Positions 18,944 through 28,395 of a stretch of DNA of 64,000 nt are shown in pieces; position 1 is the stretch's first letter; the number at the start of each line of letters is the position of its first letter. The translations under genes and the position numbers were made by a program. Under the pieces are notes generated by a model. The model ran no database searches, was not told where the DNA came from, and worked only from the letters and a program-made list of their open reading frames with translations. Source of the DNA: Shewanella sp. 1CM18E (GTDB taxonomy: Bacteria; Pseudomonadota; Gammaproteobacteria; Enterobacterales; Shewanellaceae); NCBI RefSeq assembly GCF_023161665.1, contig NZ_JALNTW010000002.1:248001-312000 (forward strand), given 5' to 3'.

Positions 18944-20185
18944 TTATTTAAATGCAGTAATTAACGCATTTCTCGGTGTAATACTGTTTGCACAAAATTC
19001 ACTCAAATTAACTTGATAGCCATGCTCTTCTAAATAGCAGACCCTATCGAGTAATAACCATTGCTCAAGTGTGGTTCTAAAAAGATGAGCCACTAAATCG
19101 ATACGACGGGTCAATTTTTGCCGCTGCTCACCTAGTTGGCAATAATGCTGCCAATCGATGTCACCGGTTAATTTAACACTTTTCGCTTCAGCAGCCCATT
19201 TACAAAAGTCACTAAACTCTCCATTTAACTGACTTTGTTTTATTGCTGGTACCGGCAAATAGCTATCCGTTTGGCGCGCCTCGCGTTGCAGCGCATCAAA
19301 GCCCAAGCGCCAAACCATTTCCTGCAAGCGATAGGCTTTATGTTTATCATTTGCAATAACGCTTTGCTGCAGTGGTAACTGTAGATCGGCGCGGCTTAAC
19401 TTAAGCTCACTGGCTTGGGCAACTTTAGAAAGGGCTTGATATTGTTTGTCTCTGATTAAATGATAACAACACGGTGAGACCACTAGTTGCTTAGTGCCAG
19501 CGTCTGTTGCATGTTTAAGTAGCTGCACATGTAAGTCACCACAAGCGTGCAGTGCTACCGCTAACTGATCACGATGAAGTTGCTCACTTTGGCCAGCAAA
19601 GGCATCGGCACAAATAAAACGCTGGGGTAACTGCCATTGCTTCGCAAATTGCTCACCCGCGCTGCATAAGCTTTGCTGCCACTCAAGACTGACAACTTCT
19701 CTGTGCTGCGCTTTAGCGATTAACCTGCCTAAATGGCCTTTACCCGCGCACCACTCAAGCACAGGCGTATTATCTTGCGGCAATTGTGCCACAAAGGCAT
19801 TAATTTGCTGCCACTTACGCCCTTTAATATGGGCACTAAAGTGTGGCTCATCGGTATCATCGAGTAACTGAGGCGTTGATAACGCCTCAGTATCAACTGG
19901 CTTTGCATTACCTATGGCTGACTGCTCCAACAGTTCAATAGGCCAGTCTTTAGCTTGTGCGGTTAAATCAGCAATTAATGCGGGCAATAAGGTTTTATTT
20001 AATGTGTACTGGCAGGCATCAATCTTATCGAGCAGTTCATCATCTAACTGCCAGACTAACTTGGCAAGCGCAGGGAACTCCTGTTGCCAGGGTAAATCCT
20101 GACACTCAAATGAGCGACAGCGCCATAGCATCTGGCTCTGAGTGAGTAAGGTATCGATTTGCTTTAGTTTTTGCTCTGCAGTCAT
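18944..20185 (-). CDS. SAM-dependent methyltransferase, unassigned
   Basis: 413 residues. The central region has a methyltransferase core: motif I VLEWCAGKGHLGRLIA (about 140-155), acidic VVSLEWQ, and then VALHACGDL and VVSPCCYHLI. These are typical of the Methyltransf_32/YfiC-like group that modifies RNA or protein. The Cys-Cys-Tyr-His after motif IV is striking. The N-terminal 120 residues are helical with no known domain, and the C-terminus is also helical. The substrate is unknown. It lies upstream of oleA on the same strand with a 260-bp gap, so it is probably a separate unit. Confidence 0.78.
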   Translation of the reverse strand: MTAEQKLKQIDTLLTQSQMLWRCRSFECQDLPWQQEFPALAKLVWQLDDELLDKIDACQYTLNKTLLPALIADLTAQAKDWPIELLEQSAIGNAKPVDTEALSTPQLLDDTDEPHFSAHIKGRKWQQINAFVAQLPQDNTPVLEWCAGKGHLGRLIAKAQHREVVSLEWQQSLCSAGEQFAKQWQLPQRFICADAFAGQSEQLHRDQLAVALHACGDLHVQLLKHATDAGTKQLVVSPCCYHLIRDKQYQALSKVAQASELKLSRADLQLPLQQSVIANDKHKAYRLQEMVWRLGFDALQREARQTDSYLPVPAIKQSQLNGEFSDFCKWAAEAKSVKLTGDIDWQHYCQLGEQRQKLTRRIDLVAHLFRTTLEQWLLLDRVCYLEEHGYQVNLSEFCANSITPRNALITAFK

Positions 20186-20330
20186 GGAATTGATAATAGC
20201 TTTTATATTGAAGTAAAAAGATGCACTAATGAAAACGAGCAGCTTAGTGGCTGCCCGTTAGTTTATCATGCGATAGCTAAATATAGCGATGCCAGCAGAC
20301 TATTGCTTAGCTGCGGCAACTTAACAGCGG

Positions 20331-21509
20331 CTACTTAGCAGCTTCAGTCTTTAACTCATTCGTGGTTTGCTTTTTTATCTGCATCCGCTTACCTAGCCAC
20401 ACACCTAAGCCCAGAGGGGCAAAAAAGACCACAACTAAGAAAAGTACAAAGTACAAAATTAAGCTCTTAAGGGTTTTAGTGATCTCTTGAAAAACCACTT
20501 CTACCGCATTTTGCGAAATTTGCTCTAAATCAACAGCCGCAGCTGCGCGCTCACGGGCCACCATAGTTTCCAGCGCTTGACGCTCGGTTTTTACCATTAG
20601 CTCTAATGCTTGGCGCTCAACCGATAACTGTTTTAGCTTATCGTCAGTATCAGCGCTCAGCTGAGCTAACAATGGGGTTAACTCTTTACGCATATCAACA
20701 GCTAAGGCTTGCATCATTTCAGGGCTTTGCGCCATCAGCTGCTGAAACTTAGCTGATGTGTCGCTAATACTGGTTAAAGTACGCTGAATTTCATCGGCAT
20801 TGATATTAGAATGCAGTGCGTATAGCTCTGCTTTCCAACCTAAGATTTTTGGCATCTGCTCGGCAATCATCGCCATACGGTCAGAAATGTCGCTCATCAC
20901 CTCAGGCACAGTACCAAAAGTGGTGATGGCATCAAATTCGCTAATTTGGTGAAACTCAAGCCAGTCAGTAAATGCAGATTCACGCGCAAATGCCATATCC
21001 TTGATTGGATGGCTAGCGACATACTTTTTAACGAACTCTTGGTTCTTGTTAAATTTAGCAGCGCCGAAACTCTTTACAGTACGCTCGAATTGATCACGTA
21101 ATTTAATGCTTGCTTCAACTGCAACAGCTTGCTGCTCGCCAAAAACATTTTTACCTGCACCAGACTCAAAAAACTCCACCATTTGCTCGGTGAACACCCA
21201 AGTATCTAACATAGCTGCCGTTGGTGAGGCTTGGAAAATCGTATGTTGCAGGTTTTGCTCAGCATTAATCTTCCACATTAAGGTGTTAGATTTAACCGGA
21301 ATACTGTCTGTGTTGCGCTCAATCAGATCTGCAGCGCTTTCAACTTGGCTATAGAAAACCGTGCTAAAATCACGGCTAAATACGCGCATATTTAACTGTT
21401 CTTGTGGCAATGGTTCGATACCACTTTCCAACTTAACTTCTAGCAGTGAACACCCGTTTAGCAGTGTTGCTGCAACAGCGATAAAACAAAAGCGAAACAC
21501 CGCTTTCAT
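20331..21509 (-). CDS. Lipoprotein with coiled coil and C-terminal membrane segment
   Basis: 392 residues from the ATG at 21509, which has an excellent GGAGGA site just upstream; a longer frame to 21560 lacks one. A lipoprotein signal peptide ends in LLNGC followed by Ser, which favours outer-membrane sorting. The middle is helical, with a coiled-coil-like Glu/Arg/Gln-rich stretch (about 255-335 of the mature chain). A strongly hydrophobic segment (LILYFVLFLVVVFFAPLGLG) near the C-terminus is followed by a basic tail. A lipid at one end and a transmembrane helix at the other is unusual and could link the two membranes. I do not recognise the family. It stands alone. Confidence 0.72.
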   Translation of the reverse strand: MKAVFRFCFIAVAATLLNGCSLLEVKLESGIEPLPQEQLNMRVFSRDFSTVFYSQVESAADLIERNTDSIPVKSNTLMWKINAEQNLQHTIFQASPTAAMLDTWVFTEQMVEFFESGAGKNVFGEQQAVAVEASIKLRDQFERTVKSFGAAKFNKNQEFVKKYVASHPIKDMAFARESAFTDWLEFHQISEFDAITTFGTVPEVMSDISDRMAMIAEQMPKILGWKAELYALHSNINADEIQRTLTSISDTSAKFQQLMAQSPEMMQALAVDMRKELTPLLAQLSADTDDKLKQLSVERQALELMVKTERQALETMVARERAAAAVDLEQISQNAVEVVFQEITKTLKSLILYFVLFLVVVFFAPLGLGVWLGKRMQIKKQTTNELKTEAAK

Positions 21510-21746
21510 AACTCCTCCAAAAAACACACAATACATTGAAATAAAAGGCCTAATAGCCAATATGCATCAATACTATCATCGGTTTATGCCGTTACCTATT
21601 GCTATGTCAATTATGGACTACTCACGCGCATTGTGCGGCGCTTGAGCAAAAGATTCTCACCAAGCAAATAAGTCCACGCTTGTAAGTTCTAGTTAGCTAC
21701 CTTAAGATCCGCCGTAAATTCGAACAAATAAAAAGCTAATTCTATT

Positions 21747-21980
21747 ATGCAATCACCCTGCGTTGCTCGCTGCGGATTAAACGATGAAGATTATTGTATG
21801 GGCTGTTATCGCCATATTGATGAAATTGTAGGCTGGGGCAAAGCCAGCGATGAACGTAAAGCTGAGATTTGGCAAAACATCAACGCCCGTAAAACCAATA
21901 TGCAAGGTGGGGAGAATAGCGCTATTTTAAGTCGTGATAAGTGGTTAGAAGCAGAAAGCCGTATTAAAGAGGTGGATTAA
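21747..21980 (+). CDS. DUF1289 small cysteine protein
   Basis: 77 residues. The opening SPCVARCGLNDEDYCMGCYRHIDEIVGW is the DUF1289 signature, with four cysteines that probably bind a metal or an iron-sulfur cluster, followed by a helical part (KAEIWQNI). The function of the family is not established. It ends just before a bidirectional terminator shared with the convergent HNH gene. Confidence 0.85.
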   Translation: MQSPCVARCGLNDEDYCMGCYRHIDEIVGWGKASDERKAEIWQNINARKTNMQGGENSAILSRDKWLEAESRIKEVD

Positions 21981-22000
21981 CCCTACAGCAAAAAATAGGC

Positions 22001-22030
22001 ACAAAAAAGCCGCTAAAAGCGGCTTTTTAA
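22001..22030. terminator. Bidirectional terminator between the DUF1289 and YajD-like genes
   Basis: A perfect 11-bp stem AAAAAGCCGCT/AGCGGCTTTTT (22004-22014 with 22018-22028) has a 3-nt loop. It carries both an A run and a T run and suits two convergent genes. Confidence 0.9.
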
Positions 22031-22054
22031 TGTTTGCGTAATCGCTATATTGCG

Positions 22055-22417
22055 TTACTTTTTCAGCATGCTTTTTAAATCTGCGAACGGATTATAAGTT
22101 GCTGCTTCAACTTTAGTTTCAGTGGTTGAACCGTACTGGATCAACTCTTCAAACTTTGAGTGTTCATTATCGTGGCAGTAAAGACACAACAGCTCCCAGT
22201 TTGAACCATCTGATGGATTATTATCGTGGTTGTGATCACGATGGTGCACCGTCAACTCTCTCAGATTGGCATTATTAAATTCACGAGTACAACGGCCGCA
22301 AACCCATGGATATAATTTTAGCGCTTGCTCGCGGTAACCCACTTCACGCTTTGCTTTATATTCTCTAGCTTCAGCCAATACTCTATCTAACTTACTTTGC
22401 CCTTGATTGGTCGACAT
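22055..22417 (-). CDS. yajD: YajD-like HNH nuclease family protein
   Basis: 120 residues from the ATG at 22417, which has a GAGA stretch 7 nt upstream; the in-frame ATG at 22429 lacks one. The HNH fold is clear: CGRC near the start of the domain, LTVHHRDHNHDNNP as the beta-hairpin with the catalytic His, then NWELLCLYCHDNEH with the second Cys pair and His. YajD homologues are near-universal in gammaproteobacteria, but their biological target is unknown. A perfect 12-bp inverted repeat lies 12 bp upstream of the longer start. Confidence 0.85.
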   Translation of the reverse strand: MSTNQGQSKLDRVLAEAREYKAKREVGYREQALKLYPWVCGRCTREFNNANLRELTVHHRDHNHDNNPSDGSNWELLCLYCHDNEHSKFEELIQYGSTTETKVEAATYNPFADLKSMLKK

Positions 22418-22440
22418 TACATTTCTCATTTAAAGTTTGT

Positions 22441-22473
22441 TACCTAGACTCGATTGTATACCGAGTCTAGGTA
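22441..22473. promoter_or_regulatory. Perfect 12-bp inverted repeat between the BCCT and yajD genes
   Basis: TACCTAGACTCG (22441-22452) and its exact complement (22462-22473) flank 9 nt. It lies after the BCCT stop and before yajD, both on the minus strand. No T run follows on the minus strand, so it is either a weak terminator, a leader hairpin or an operator. Confidence 0.6.
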
Positions 22474-22527
22474 GATTTCATCGCAAATTATCCGCGAATA
22501 TGAGCCGCGATTTATTTACTGAGCAAA

Positions 22528-24504
22528 CTAGTTCGCTTCGCTACCTAAGTACTCAGAACTTGAAAGGTGCAAGTAATGTAAGTACTTCTCGTATTGGGTC
22601 ACTACATCGGCTAACAGCTGATCTTGAGTAAAGCCCATCACATCGTAATGTTGACCACCGTGCTCTAGGAATACTTCAACGCGGTAGTAGGCTGTATCAC
22701 CTTCGGCAACTTCACTTTCAAGCGGGTTCGTAATACTAAATGCACGGATCCTAAGACCATAAACAAAGTCATTATGCTCTTCACTGTGCACCACAAAGCG
22801 CACACGATTATCAAAATTTAAGATCTCAGCTGAAATCGAACGACTTAAGAAGCTTTCACATACTTTAGTTAATGCGGGCTGCGCCACATCATCTAAGAAG
22901 TCTTGCGCCTCTTGCTGGCTAGGGTGCGATAACAACACGTCAATGTGCGACTCCCAACTCACGTTCGTTTTAGTAAACTGTACGCTGGTATTGTGCGATT
23001 GCACGCTATTGATCTTAAGCCAGTCATCTTTAAGCGCAATATACAAGCCAAAACACATCAGTAACATAACAATTAAGAATGGCAGAGCACTCGCAATCGC
23101 TGCTGTTTGTAACGCTTGTAAGCCACCCGCTAGCAATAGCACCGATGCTACAACACCTTGCATTAACGCCCAGAAAATACGTTGCCAAACTGGCGCATTG
23201 TGATCACCACCCGATGTTAAGTTATCAATAACTAATGAGCCAGAATCTGATGATGTTACAAAGAAAGTCACCACCAAACAAAGGGCAATAGAAGATAGTA
23301 AAGTCGAGAATGGCATATGCTCAAAGAATACAAACAGCGCGACTGATACATCTTTAGATACCGCATCAGATAAGTAAGTGCCGCCGTTTGAGATCACTTC
23401 AATAGCGCTGTTACCAAAACCTGTCATCCATAAAAATGTTAGTGCTGATGGCACAAACAGCACGCCTACTAGGAACTCACGAATAGTACGACCACGAGAA
23501 ACGCGAGCGATAAAGGTACCAACAAATGGTGACCATGAGATCCACCAGCCCCAATAAAGAAGCGTCCAACCACCAATCCAATCGTTCTTTTGCTCGTAGG
23601 CGTACAGGTTAAATGTTTTACCTACAATATCACTTAAATAAGCACCGGTGTTTTGCACAAATGCTTGCAGTAATTCAACTGTTGGGCCAAAGATAAGCAC
23701 AAATACGAGTAGTAATACTGCTAGCAATAAGTTCAGTTCACTTAAGCGTTTAACGCCTTTATCTAGACCTGAGAAAACCGATAGCGTGGCAATACCACAC
23801 ACACCAATAATCAAACATACTTGAACAGTTGTGCTAACAGGCACATCAAGTAGGAAGTTAAGTCCAGAGTTTAGCTGGAATACACCAAAACCAAGTGATG
23901 TCGCCACACCAAACATGGTACCGAGTACCGCAAACGTATCGACAGCATGACCAATTGGGCCATAAATTTTATCGCCAATTAGCGGGTATAAAGCGCTTCT
24001 TGGTAATAAAGGGAGCTTATGGCGGTAAGAGAAATATGCCAAACTCAATGCCACGACAGCGTAAATCGCCCAGGCATGAATACCCCAATGGAAGAAAGTG
24101 ATCTTCATGGCATCTTTTGCCGCTTGAATGGTCATTGGATCTGCATCAGGTGGCGACATATAGTGCATCACCGGTTCTGCAACGCCAAAGAACATCAAAC
24201 CAATCCCCATACCCGCTGAGAACAGCATGGAGATCCAGCTCTTGTAGGTATAGTCGGGTTCAGCATGATCAGGGCCAAGCTTAATATCGCCAAAACGGCT
24301 GACCATAACGAAGATGATAAAAATAAGAAAAACGGCCACACCAAGGATGTAAAGCCAACCAGCTTTAAGCTCAAACCAAGATTGTGCGGTTTTAAAAATA
24401 TCTTGTGATTGTGTTGGCCATACCGCACAAACAACAACCATTAACGTGATTAATATAACTGATGAAAAAAAGACGGGTGGATTAATGCTCGATTTTATCG
24501 ACAT
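22528..24504 (-). CDS. BCCT-family transporter (betaine/choline/carnitine)
   Basis: 658 residues from the ATG at 24504; a GTG at 24531 is less likely. Twelve membrane segments cover about residues 15-480, with the BCCT signature region WWISWSPFVGTFIARVSRG and the glycine-rich FSAGMGIGLMFFGVAEP. A hydrophilic C-terminal domain of about 150 residues follows, as in BetT-type carriers, where it senses osmotic stress. It imports a quaternary amine such as choline or glycine betaine, coupled to H+ or Na+. The exact substrate is not decidable. No bet biosynthesis genes are nearby. Confidence 0.92.
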   Translation of the reverse strand: MSIKSSINPPVFFSSVILITLMVVVCAVWPTQSQDIFKTAQSWFELKAGWLYILGVAVFLIFIIFVMVSRFGDIKLGPDHAEPDYTYKSWISMLFSAGMGIGLMFFGVAEPVMHYMSPPDADPMTIQAAKDAMKITFFHWGIHAWAIYAVVALSLAYFSYRHKLPLLPRSALYPLIGDKIYGPIGHAVDTFAVLGTMFGVATSLGFGVFQLNSGLNFLLDVPVSTTVQVCLIIGVCGIATLSVFSGLDKGVKRLSELNLLLAVLLLVFVLIFGPTVELLQAFVQNTGAYLSDIVGKTFNLYAYEQKNDWIGGWTLLYWGWWISWSPFVGTFIARVSRGRTIREFLVGVLFVPSALTFLWMTGFGNSAIEVISNGGTYLSDAVSKDVSVALFVFFEHMPFSTLLSSIALCLVVTFFVTSSDSGSLVIDNLTSGGDHNAPVWQRIFWALMQGVVASVLLLAGGLQALQTAAIASALPFLIVMLLMCFGLYIALKDDWLKINSVQSHNTSVQFTKTNVSWESHIDVLLSHPSQQEAQDFLDDVAQPALTKVCESFLSRSISAEILNFDNRVRFVVHSEEHNDFVYGLRIRAFSITNPLESEVAEGDTAYYRVEVFLEHGGQHYDVMGFTQDQLLADVVTQYEKYLHYLHLSSSEYLGSEAN

Positions 24505-25075
24505 AGAGTTACCGAAATTAATTAAGTACACGCAATTATTCTAGCTTGCGCGACAAGGCCGCCATGTTGTGTTGTGTATTAACAGATAATCACAATACAC
24601 TGACGGGGTTATTATTGTGTTGTTAGACTCATAAGTGAAACTCACCTTAAACATGCTAAGGGCCCCAAAAATTATCTAAAACGATAGATAATGCCTTGGG
24701 TGATTTAACATATTAATACCAATCAAGAAAATATTTGCTTTCACTTTAGCTACTAGAATGGCTTAAGTAATAAGCACTTACTTACCTTAAAACGTACAAC
24801 AAATCACATTGAATAGCCCAACTTGAAAACACCGTATTACGGCCGGTTCAGCTATTAAATGGGATTTTACTAACAGGGAGCTACAACACACTATTCACTT
24901 ACACTATACATTATTTATCGGCTTAACGGTTTCGTCTATAGCCCATAAATAAAAAAGCAGCTTAATCGCTGCTTTTTTGTATCACCAAACTCAACATTTA
25001 TAAAAAACTGTGAACCCAATCTCACCACCACTCGTTAACATTTGATTCAACTGATGATACATCTGCTAATAAATA
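24505..25075. other. Intergenic region between the BCCT gene and phoU, with dyad symmetries
   Basis: No gene is seen. Two dyads lie upstream of the BCCT gene: GTGTATT-N13-AATACAC (24574-24600), and ATTATCTA-N6-TAGATAAT (24671-24692) with an outer CCCAA/TTGGG pair (24664-24700). Either could be a regulator site or leader hairpin. The phoU-side terminator is listed separately. Confidence 0.45.
24951..24980. terminator. Terminator of the pst-phoU operon
   Basis: AAAAAAGCAGC paired with GCTGCTTTTTT around a 6-nt loop (24952-24979), symmetric and able to work in both directions. It lies about 100 bp after the phoU stop codon. Confidence 0.85.
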
Positions 25076-25786
25076 TTAAATTTTTAAGTCTTTTTCCATC
25101 TCTTCATAAGAGATGTGACGCACATCTTTACCTTTTACATAGTAGATGATGTATTCACAGATATTTTGACAACGGTCCCCTACACGCTCTACCGCGCGCG
25201 CAGCCCAAAGCACATCCAGCACCTCAGGAATTGAGCGAGGATCGGCCATCATATAGGTCATTAATTGGCGGATAATGCCTTCATATTCTGTATCGAGCTT
25301 TCGGTCTTCTTTATGTAACTCTAACGCGACATCGGCGTCCATACGCGCCAATGCATCAAGTGTAGAGTGCAATGTGCGGGTTGCGTGGCGGCCCATATTT
25401 TCAATGCTAACCAAGAGTGGCTGCTGATTTTTAGAACGCTTATCCATCGCAGCTTTTGCAATTTTTACACAAGCATCGCCAATACGTTCAAGGTCGGTAA
25501 TAGTTTTTGAAATCGCTAACACTAAGCGTAAATCACTCGCTGCAGGTTGGCGTTTAGCAATAATTCGAGTGCACTCTTCATCGATTGCGACTTCCATGCC
25601 ATTAACTTTGTGGTCACCGTCTATCACTTTTTGCGCGAGCTCAGCATCTAGTGCGCCTAACGCATCTAATGATTGCTCTAATTGACGCTCAACAAGGCCG
25701 CCCATCGCCAATACACGGTTACGGATATCATCAAGCTCAGCGTTAAACTGTCCTGAGATATGTTTATTTAAATTCATGTTTTCCAT
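25076..25786 (-). CDS. phoU: PhoU, phosphate signalling regulator
   Basis: 236 residues, the normal length. Two repeated three-helix bundles carry the metal-binding motifs (E/D)xxxD seen here as [11 protein letters not shown] and [14 protein letters not shown]. PhoU links the Pst transporter to the PhoR-PhoB system and keeps the Pho response off when phosphate is plentiful. It is last in the pstC-pstA-pstB-phoU order, 20 bp after pstB, with AGGAA upstream of the ATG. It acts at the cytoplasmic face of the membrane. Confidence 0.96.
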   Translation of the reverse strand: MENMNLNKHISGQFNAELDDIRNRVLAMGGLVERQLEQSLDALGALDAELAQKVIDGDHKVNGMEVAIDEECTRIIAKRQPAASDLRLVLAISKTITDLERIGDACVKIAKAAMDKRSKNQQPLLVSIENMGRHATRTLHSTLDALARMDADVALELHKEDRKLDTEYEGIIRQLMTYMMADPRSIPEVLDVLWAARAVERVGDRCQNICEYIIYYVKGKDVRHISYEEMEKDLKI

Positions 25787-25806
25787 TGCAATAATTCCTA
25801 TCTCGA

Positions 25807-26625
25807 TTAACCGTAACGACCAGTAATGTAATCTTCAGTCTTTTTCTGCTTGGGCGTGGTGAAAATGGTATTGGTATCAGCGTACTCAATTAACTCGCCC
25901 ATATACATAAAGGCAGTTTGATCTGATACACGCGCCGCCTGTTGCATGTTGTGCGTTACGATAACAACGGTATATTTCGATTTAAGGTCAGTGATCAACT
26001 CTTCAATTGTTAAGGTTGATATAGGATCCAGTGCAGATGTTGGTTCATCAAGCAGCAATACTTCAGGCTCAATCGCAATCGCGCGCGCAATCACTAGACG
26101 TTGTTGCTGACCACCCGACAAGCCGAATGCGTTGTCGTGCAGTCTGTCTTTCACTTCATCCCAAATCGCAGCGCCACGAAGCGAGCGCTCTGCAGCATCG
26201 TCAAGCTCGCGGCGATTATTTACCCCTTGTAGGCGTAAACCGTAAACCACGTTTTCATAAATTGATTTAGGGAATGGGTTTGGGCGCTGAAACACCATAC
26301 CAACGTTACGACGAAGCGCCGCTACATCCACTCTTTTATCGTAAATATTCTGACCATGTAGCATGATCTCACCGCCAATATGGCAGTTGTCGACCAAGTC
26401 ATTCATACGGTTAATACAACGAAGCAATGTCGATTTACCACAACCACTCGGGCCAATAAACGCGGTCACCTTTTTCTTTGGGATCTTCATCGACACATCA
26501 AACAGTGCCTGCTTATCGCCATATTTAAGATCCAAGTTGCGGATCTCTAGGGCTGTTTGTTCTTCTGTAAGGTTTTCAAGGTCTAGCATATCAGTCTTCA
26601 TTACCGATTGATCTATTGAAATCAT
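25807..26625 (-). CDS. pstB: PstB, phosphate ABC transporter ATPase
   Basis: 272 residues. All ABC ATPase elements are present: Walker [11 protein letters not shown]-loop VFQRPNPFP, signature LSGGQQQR, Walker [13 protein letters not shown] and the switch His in VTHNM. The [15 protein letters not shown] stretch is characteristic of PstB. The first 25 residues are an extra acidic tail before the core. It hydrolyses ATP to drive phosphate import through PstC-PstA. It sits 31 bp after pstA. Confidence 0.97.
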   Translation of the reverse strand: MISIDQSVMKTDMLDLENLTEEQTALEIRNLDLKYGDKQALFDVSMKIPKKKVTAFIGPSGCGKSTLLRCINRMNDLVDNCHIGGEIMLHGQNIYDKRVDVAALRRNVGMVFQRPNPFPKSIYENVVYGLRLQGVNNRRELDDAAERSLRGAAIWDEVKDRLHDNAFGLSGGQQQRLVIARAIAIEPEVLLLDEPTSALDPISTLTIEELITDLKSKYTVVIVTHNMQQAARVSDQTAFMYMGELIEYADTNTIFTTPKQKKTEDYITGRYG

Positions 26626-26656
26626 GTTCTGTCCTACTGCTTAGGATAATCGTCAA

Positions 26657-28309
26657 TTAATGCTCAAGCGAACGATATTTTTCGCGTAAGTGGTTTCGTA
26701 CACCAATGGCAGTTAAGTTAAGTGCCACAATTACCGAGACCAAAAGGAATGAAGTAGCGTATACCAAAGGACGCGCTGCTTCTACGTTAGGGCTTTGGAA
26801 ACCAACATCATAGATGTGGAAACCTAAGTGCATGAACTTACGTTCTAAATGCACAAATGGAAAATTCATATCAATAGGTAGTGTTGGCGCAAGCTTTACC
26901 ACACCTACTAACATAAGTGGTGCCACCTCACCTGCTGCACGGGCAACGGCTAAGATAAGTCCGGTCATAATCGCAGGGCTCGCCATTGGGATGATAATCC
27001 GCCATAGCGTCTCTGCTTTTGTAGCACCTAGTGCCAAACTACCTTGACGTACCGAACTTGGAATGCGGCTTAAGCCCTCTTCAGTCGATACGATAACAAC
27101 TGGCAAAGTTAAAATGGCTAAGGTTAATGCAGACCAAATCACACCGGGTGAACCAAAGGTTGGTGCTGGTAGCGCCTCTGGGTAAAATAGCTGATCTAAC
27201 GTGCCACCAAACATGTACACAAAGAAGCCTAAACCAAACACACCGTATACGATTGAAGGAACACCAGCCAAGTTAATCACCGCGATGCGGATCATCTTAG
27301 TCACAGGGCCTTTCTTAGCATATTCATGTAAGTAGATTGCGGCGATAACCCCAAACGGCGTCACAATAACGGCCATCAGCATCACCATAAACACGGTACC
27401 GAAAATCGCTGGGAATACACCACCTTCAGTATTGGCTTCACGTGGGTCGTCACTGACAAACTTGCCCACTCCCACAAACCAGTGACCGATTTTGCCAATA
27501 AAGCTTAAGCGGTTGGCGTAGGCAACATCTAAAATGGTATCAAGTTTTAGGGTGACCTCTTCGCCGCGCATATCGCGAATAACAACAGCGTCGCGTCCCG
27601 CCTGCGTTTTCAAGGCAAAGAACTCTTTCTCTACCACTAAGTACTCAGCGTTTAGCTTAGCTTTAGCCGCTTCAATTTCAGCTTTTCTCGAATCAGTTAG
27701 TGCGTTATCCAACTCATAACTGCGAGCTTTTAAGCGTAGATTCTCAAGCTCGTAGTTAATGGAGCCAATAACACCTTTTTGCAGAGATAGTGCTTGCTCA
27801 TTTAAATCGACTGCGCGGTCAATATGCGACTCAAAATCTGCTTCAATATCTTGTGAAGTTAAACGTTTACCGTCTTCGATAATTGCAATTGGATAACCGT
27901 AAAAATCACCATTTTTACTACGCTCAATCACTGCGATATCTTCAGGCTTAGAACGCGAAATAATATCCGTTGCTAAAATCCAGCGAAAATCTAGGCCTAC
28001 AAATTCACGGTTACCCGTTTTAACTAAGTAACGGGTAACATTGTCGCCCACTTCAGTATCAAACTTATGCCCGGCTGCAATTAAGCGCTCCGTAGGTACT
28101 TCTTCTTTATCGTAGATTTCACCAATTAAGGTATAACGCTCACCTTGTTGGTTTTTCATTTCCCACTGATAAATATCAGCTGGCCAAAAGTAACTTAGGC
28201 CGCGCCATGCAATTAGCAACAACAAACCCAGCACTGCAATTAAGCTGATACTGACGGCGCCGCTGGTCATCCAAATCCAAGGAGAACCCGATTTAAACCA
28301 CTTACCCAT
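26657..28309 (-). CDS. pstA: PstA-like phosphate permease with a large periplasmic insert
   Basis: 550 residues, nearly twice the 280-300 of enterobacterial PstA. A first membrane helix (about 13-35) is followed by about 250 residues of periplasmic sequence with a coiled-coil-like middle (LKARSYELDNALTDSRKAEIEAAKAKL). The standard BPD-type permease core then occupies about 300-545 and includes EAA-like ALGATKAETLWRIIIPMASPAI. The long form is typical of marine gammaproteobacteria. It pairs with the equally enlarged PstC upstream, so the two inserts may form a shared periplasmic structure. It is part of the Pho operon. Confidence 0.93.
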   Translation of the reverse strand: MGKWFKSGSPWIWMTSGAVSISLIAVLGLLLLIAWRGLSYFWPADIYQWEMKNQQGERYTLIGEIYDKEEVPTERLIAAGHKFDTEVGDNVTRYLVKTGNREFVGLDFRWILATDIISRSKPEDIAVIERSKNGDFYGYPIAIIEDGKRLTSQDIEADFESHIDRAVDLNEQALSLQKGVIGSINYELENLRLKARSYELDNALTDSRKAEIEAAKAKLNAEYLVVEKEFFALKTQAGRDAVVIRDMRGEEVTLKLDTILDVAYANRLSFIGKIGHWFVGVGKFVSDDPREANTEGGVFPAIFGTVFMVMLMAVIVTPFGVIAAIYLHEYAKKGPVTKMIRIAVINLAGVPSIVYGVFGLGFFVYMFGGTLDQLFYPEALPAPTFGSPGVIWSALTLAILTLPVVIVSTEEGLSRIPSSVRQGSLALGATKAETLWRIIIPMASPAIMTGLILAVARAAGEVAPLMLVGVVKLAPTLPIDMNFPFVHLERKFMHLGFHIYDVGFQSPNVEAARPLVYATSFLLVSVIVALNLTAIGVRNHLREKYRSLEH

Positions 28310-28395
28310 TTGCTAAACCTCTTAAGGCATTTGCCGAAATTGTATTTAGTGAAATTTTATTCAACATCATTTTCTTATCATCCATAACAATGGGG

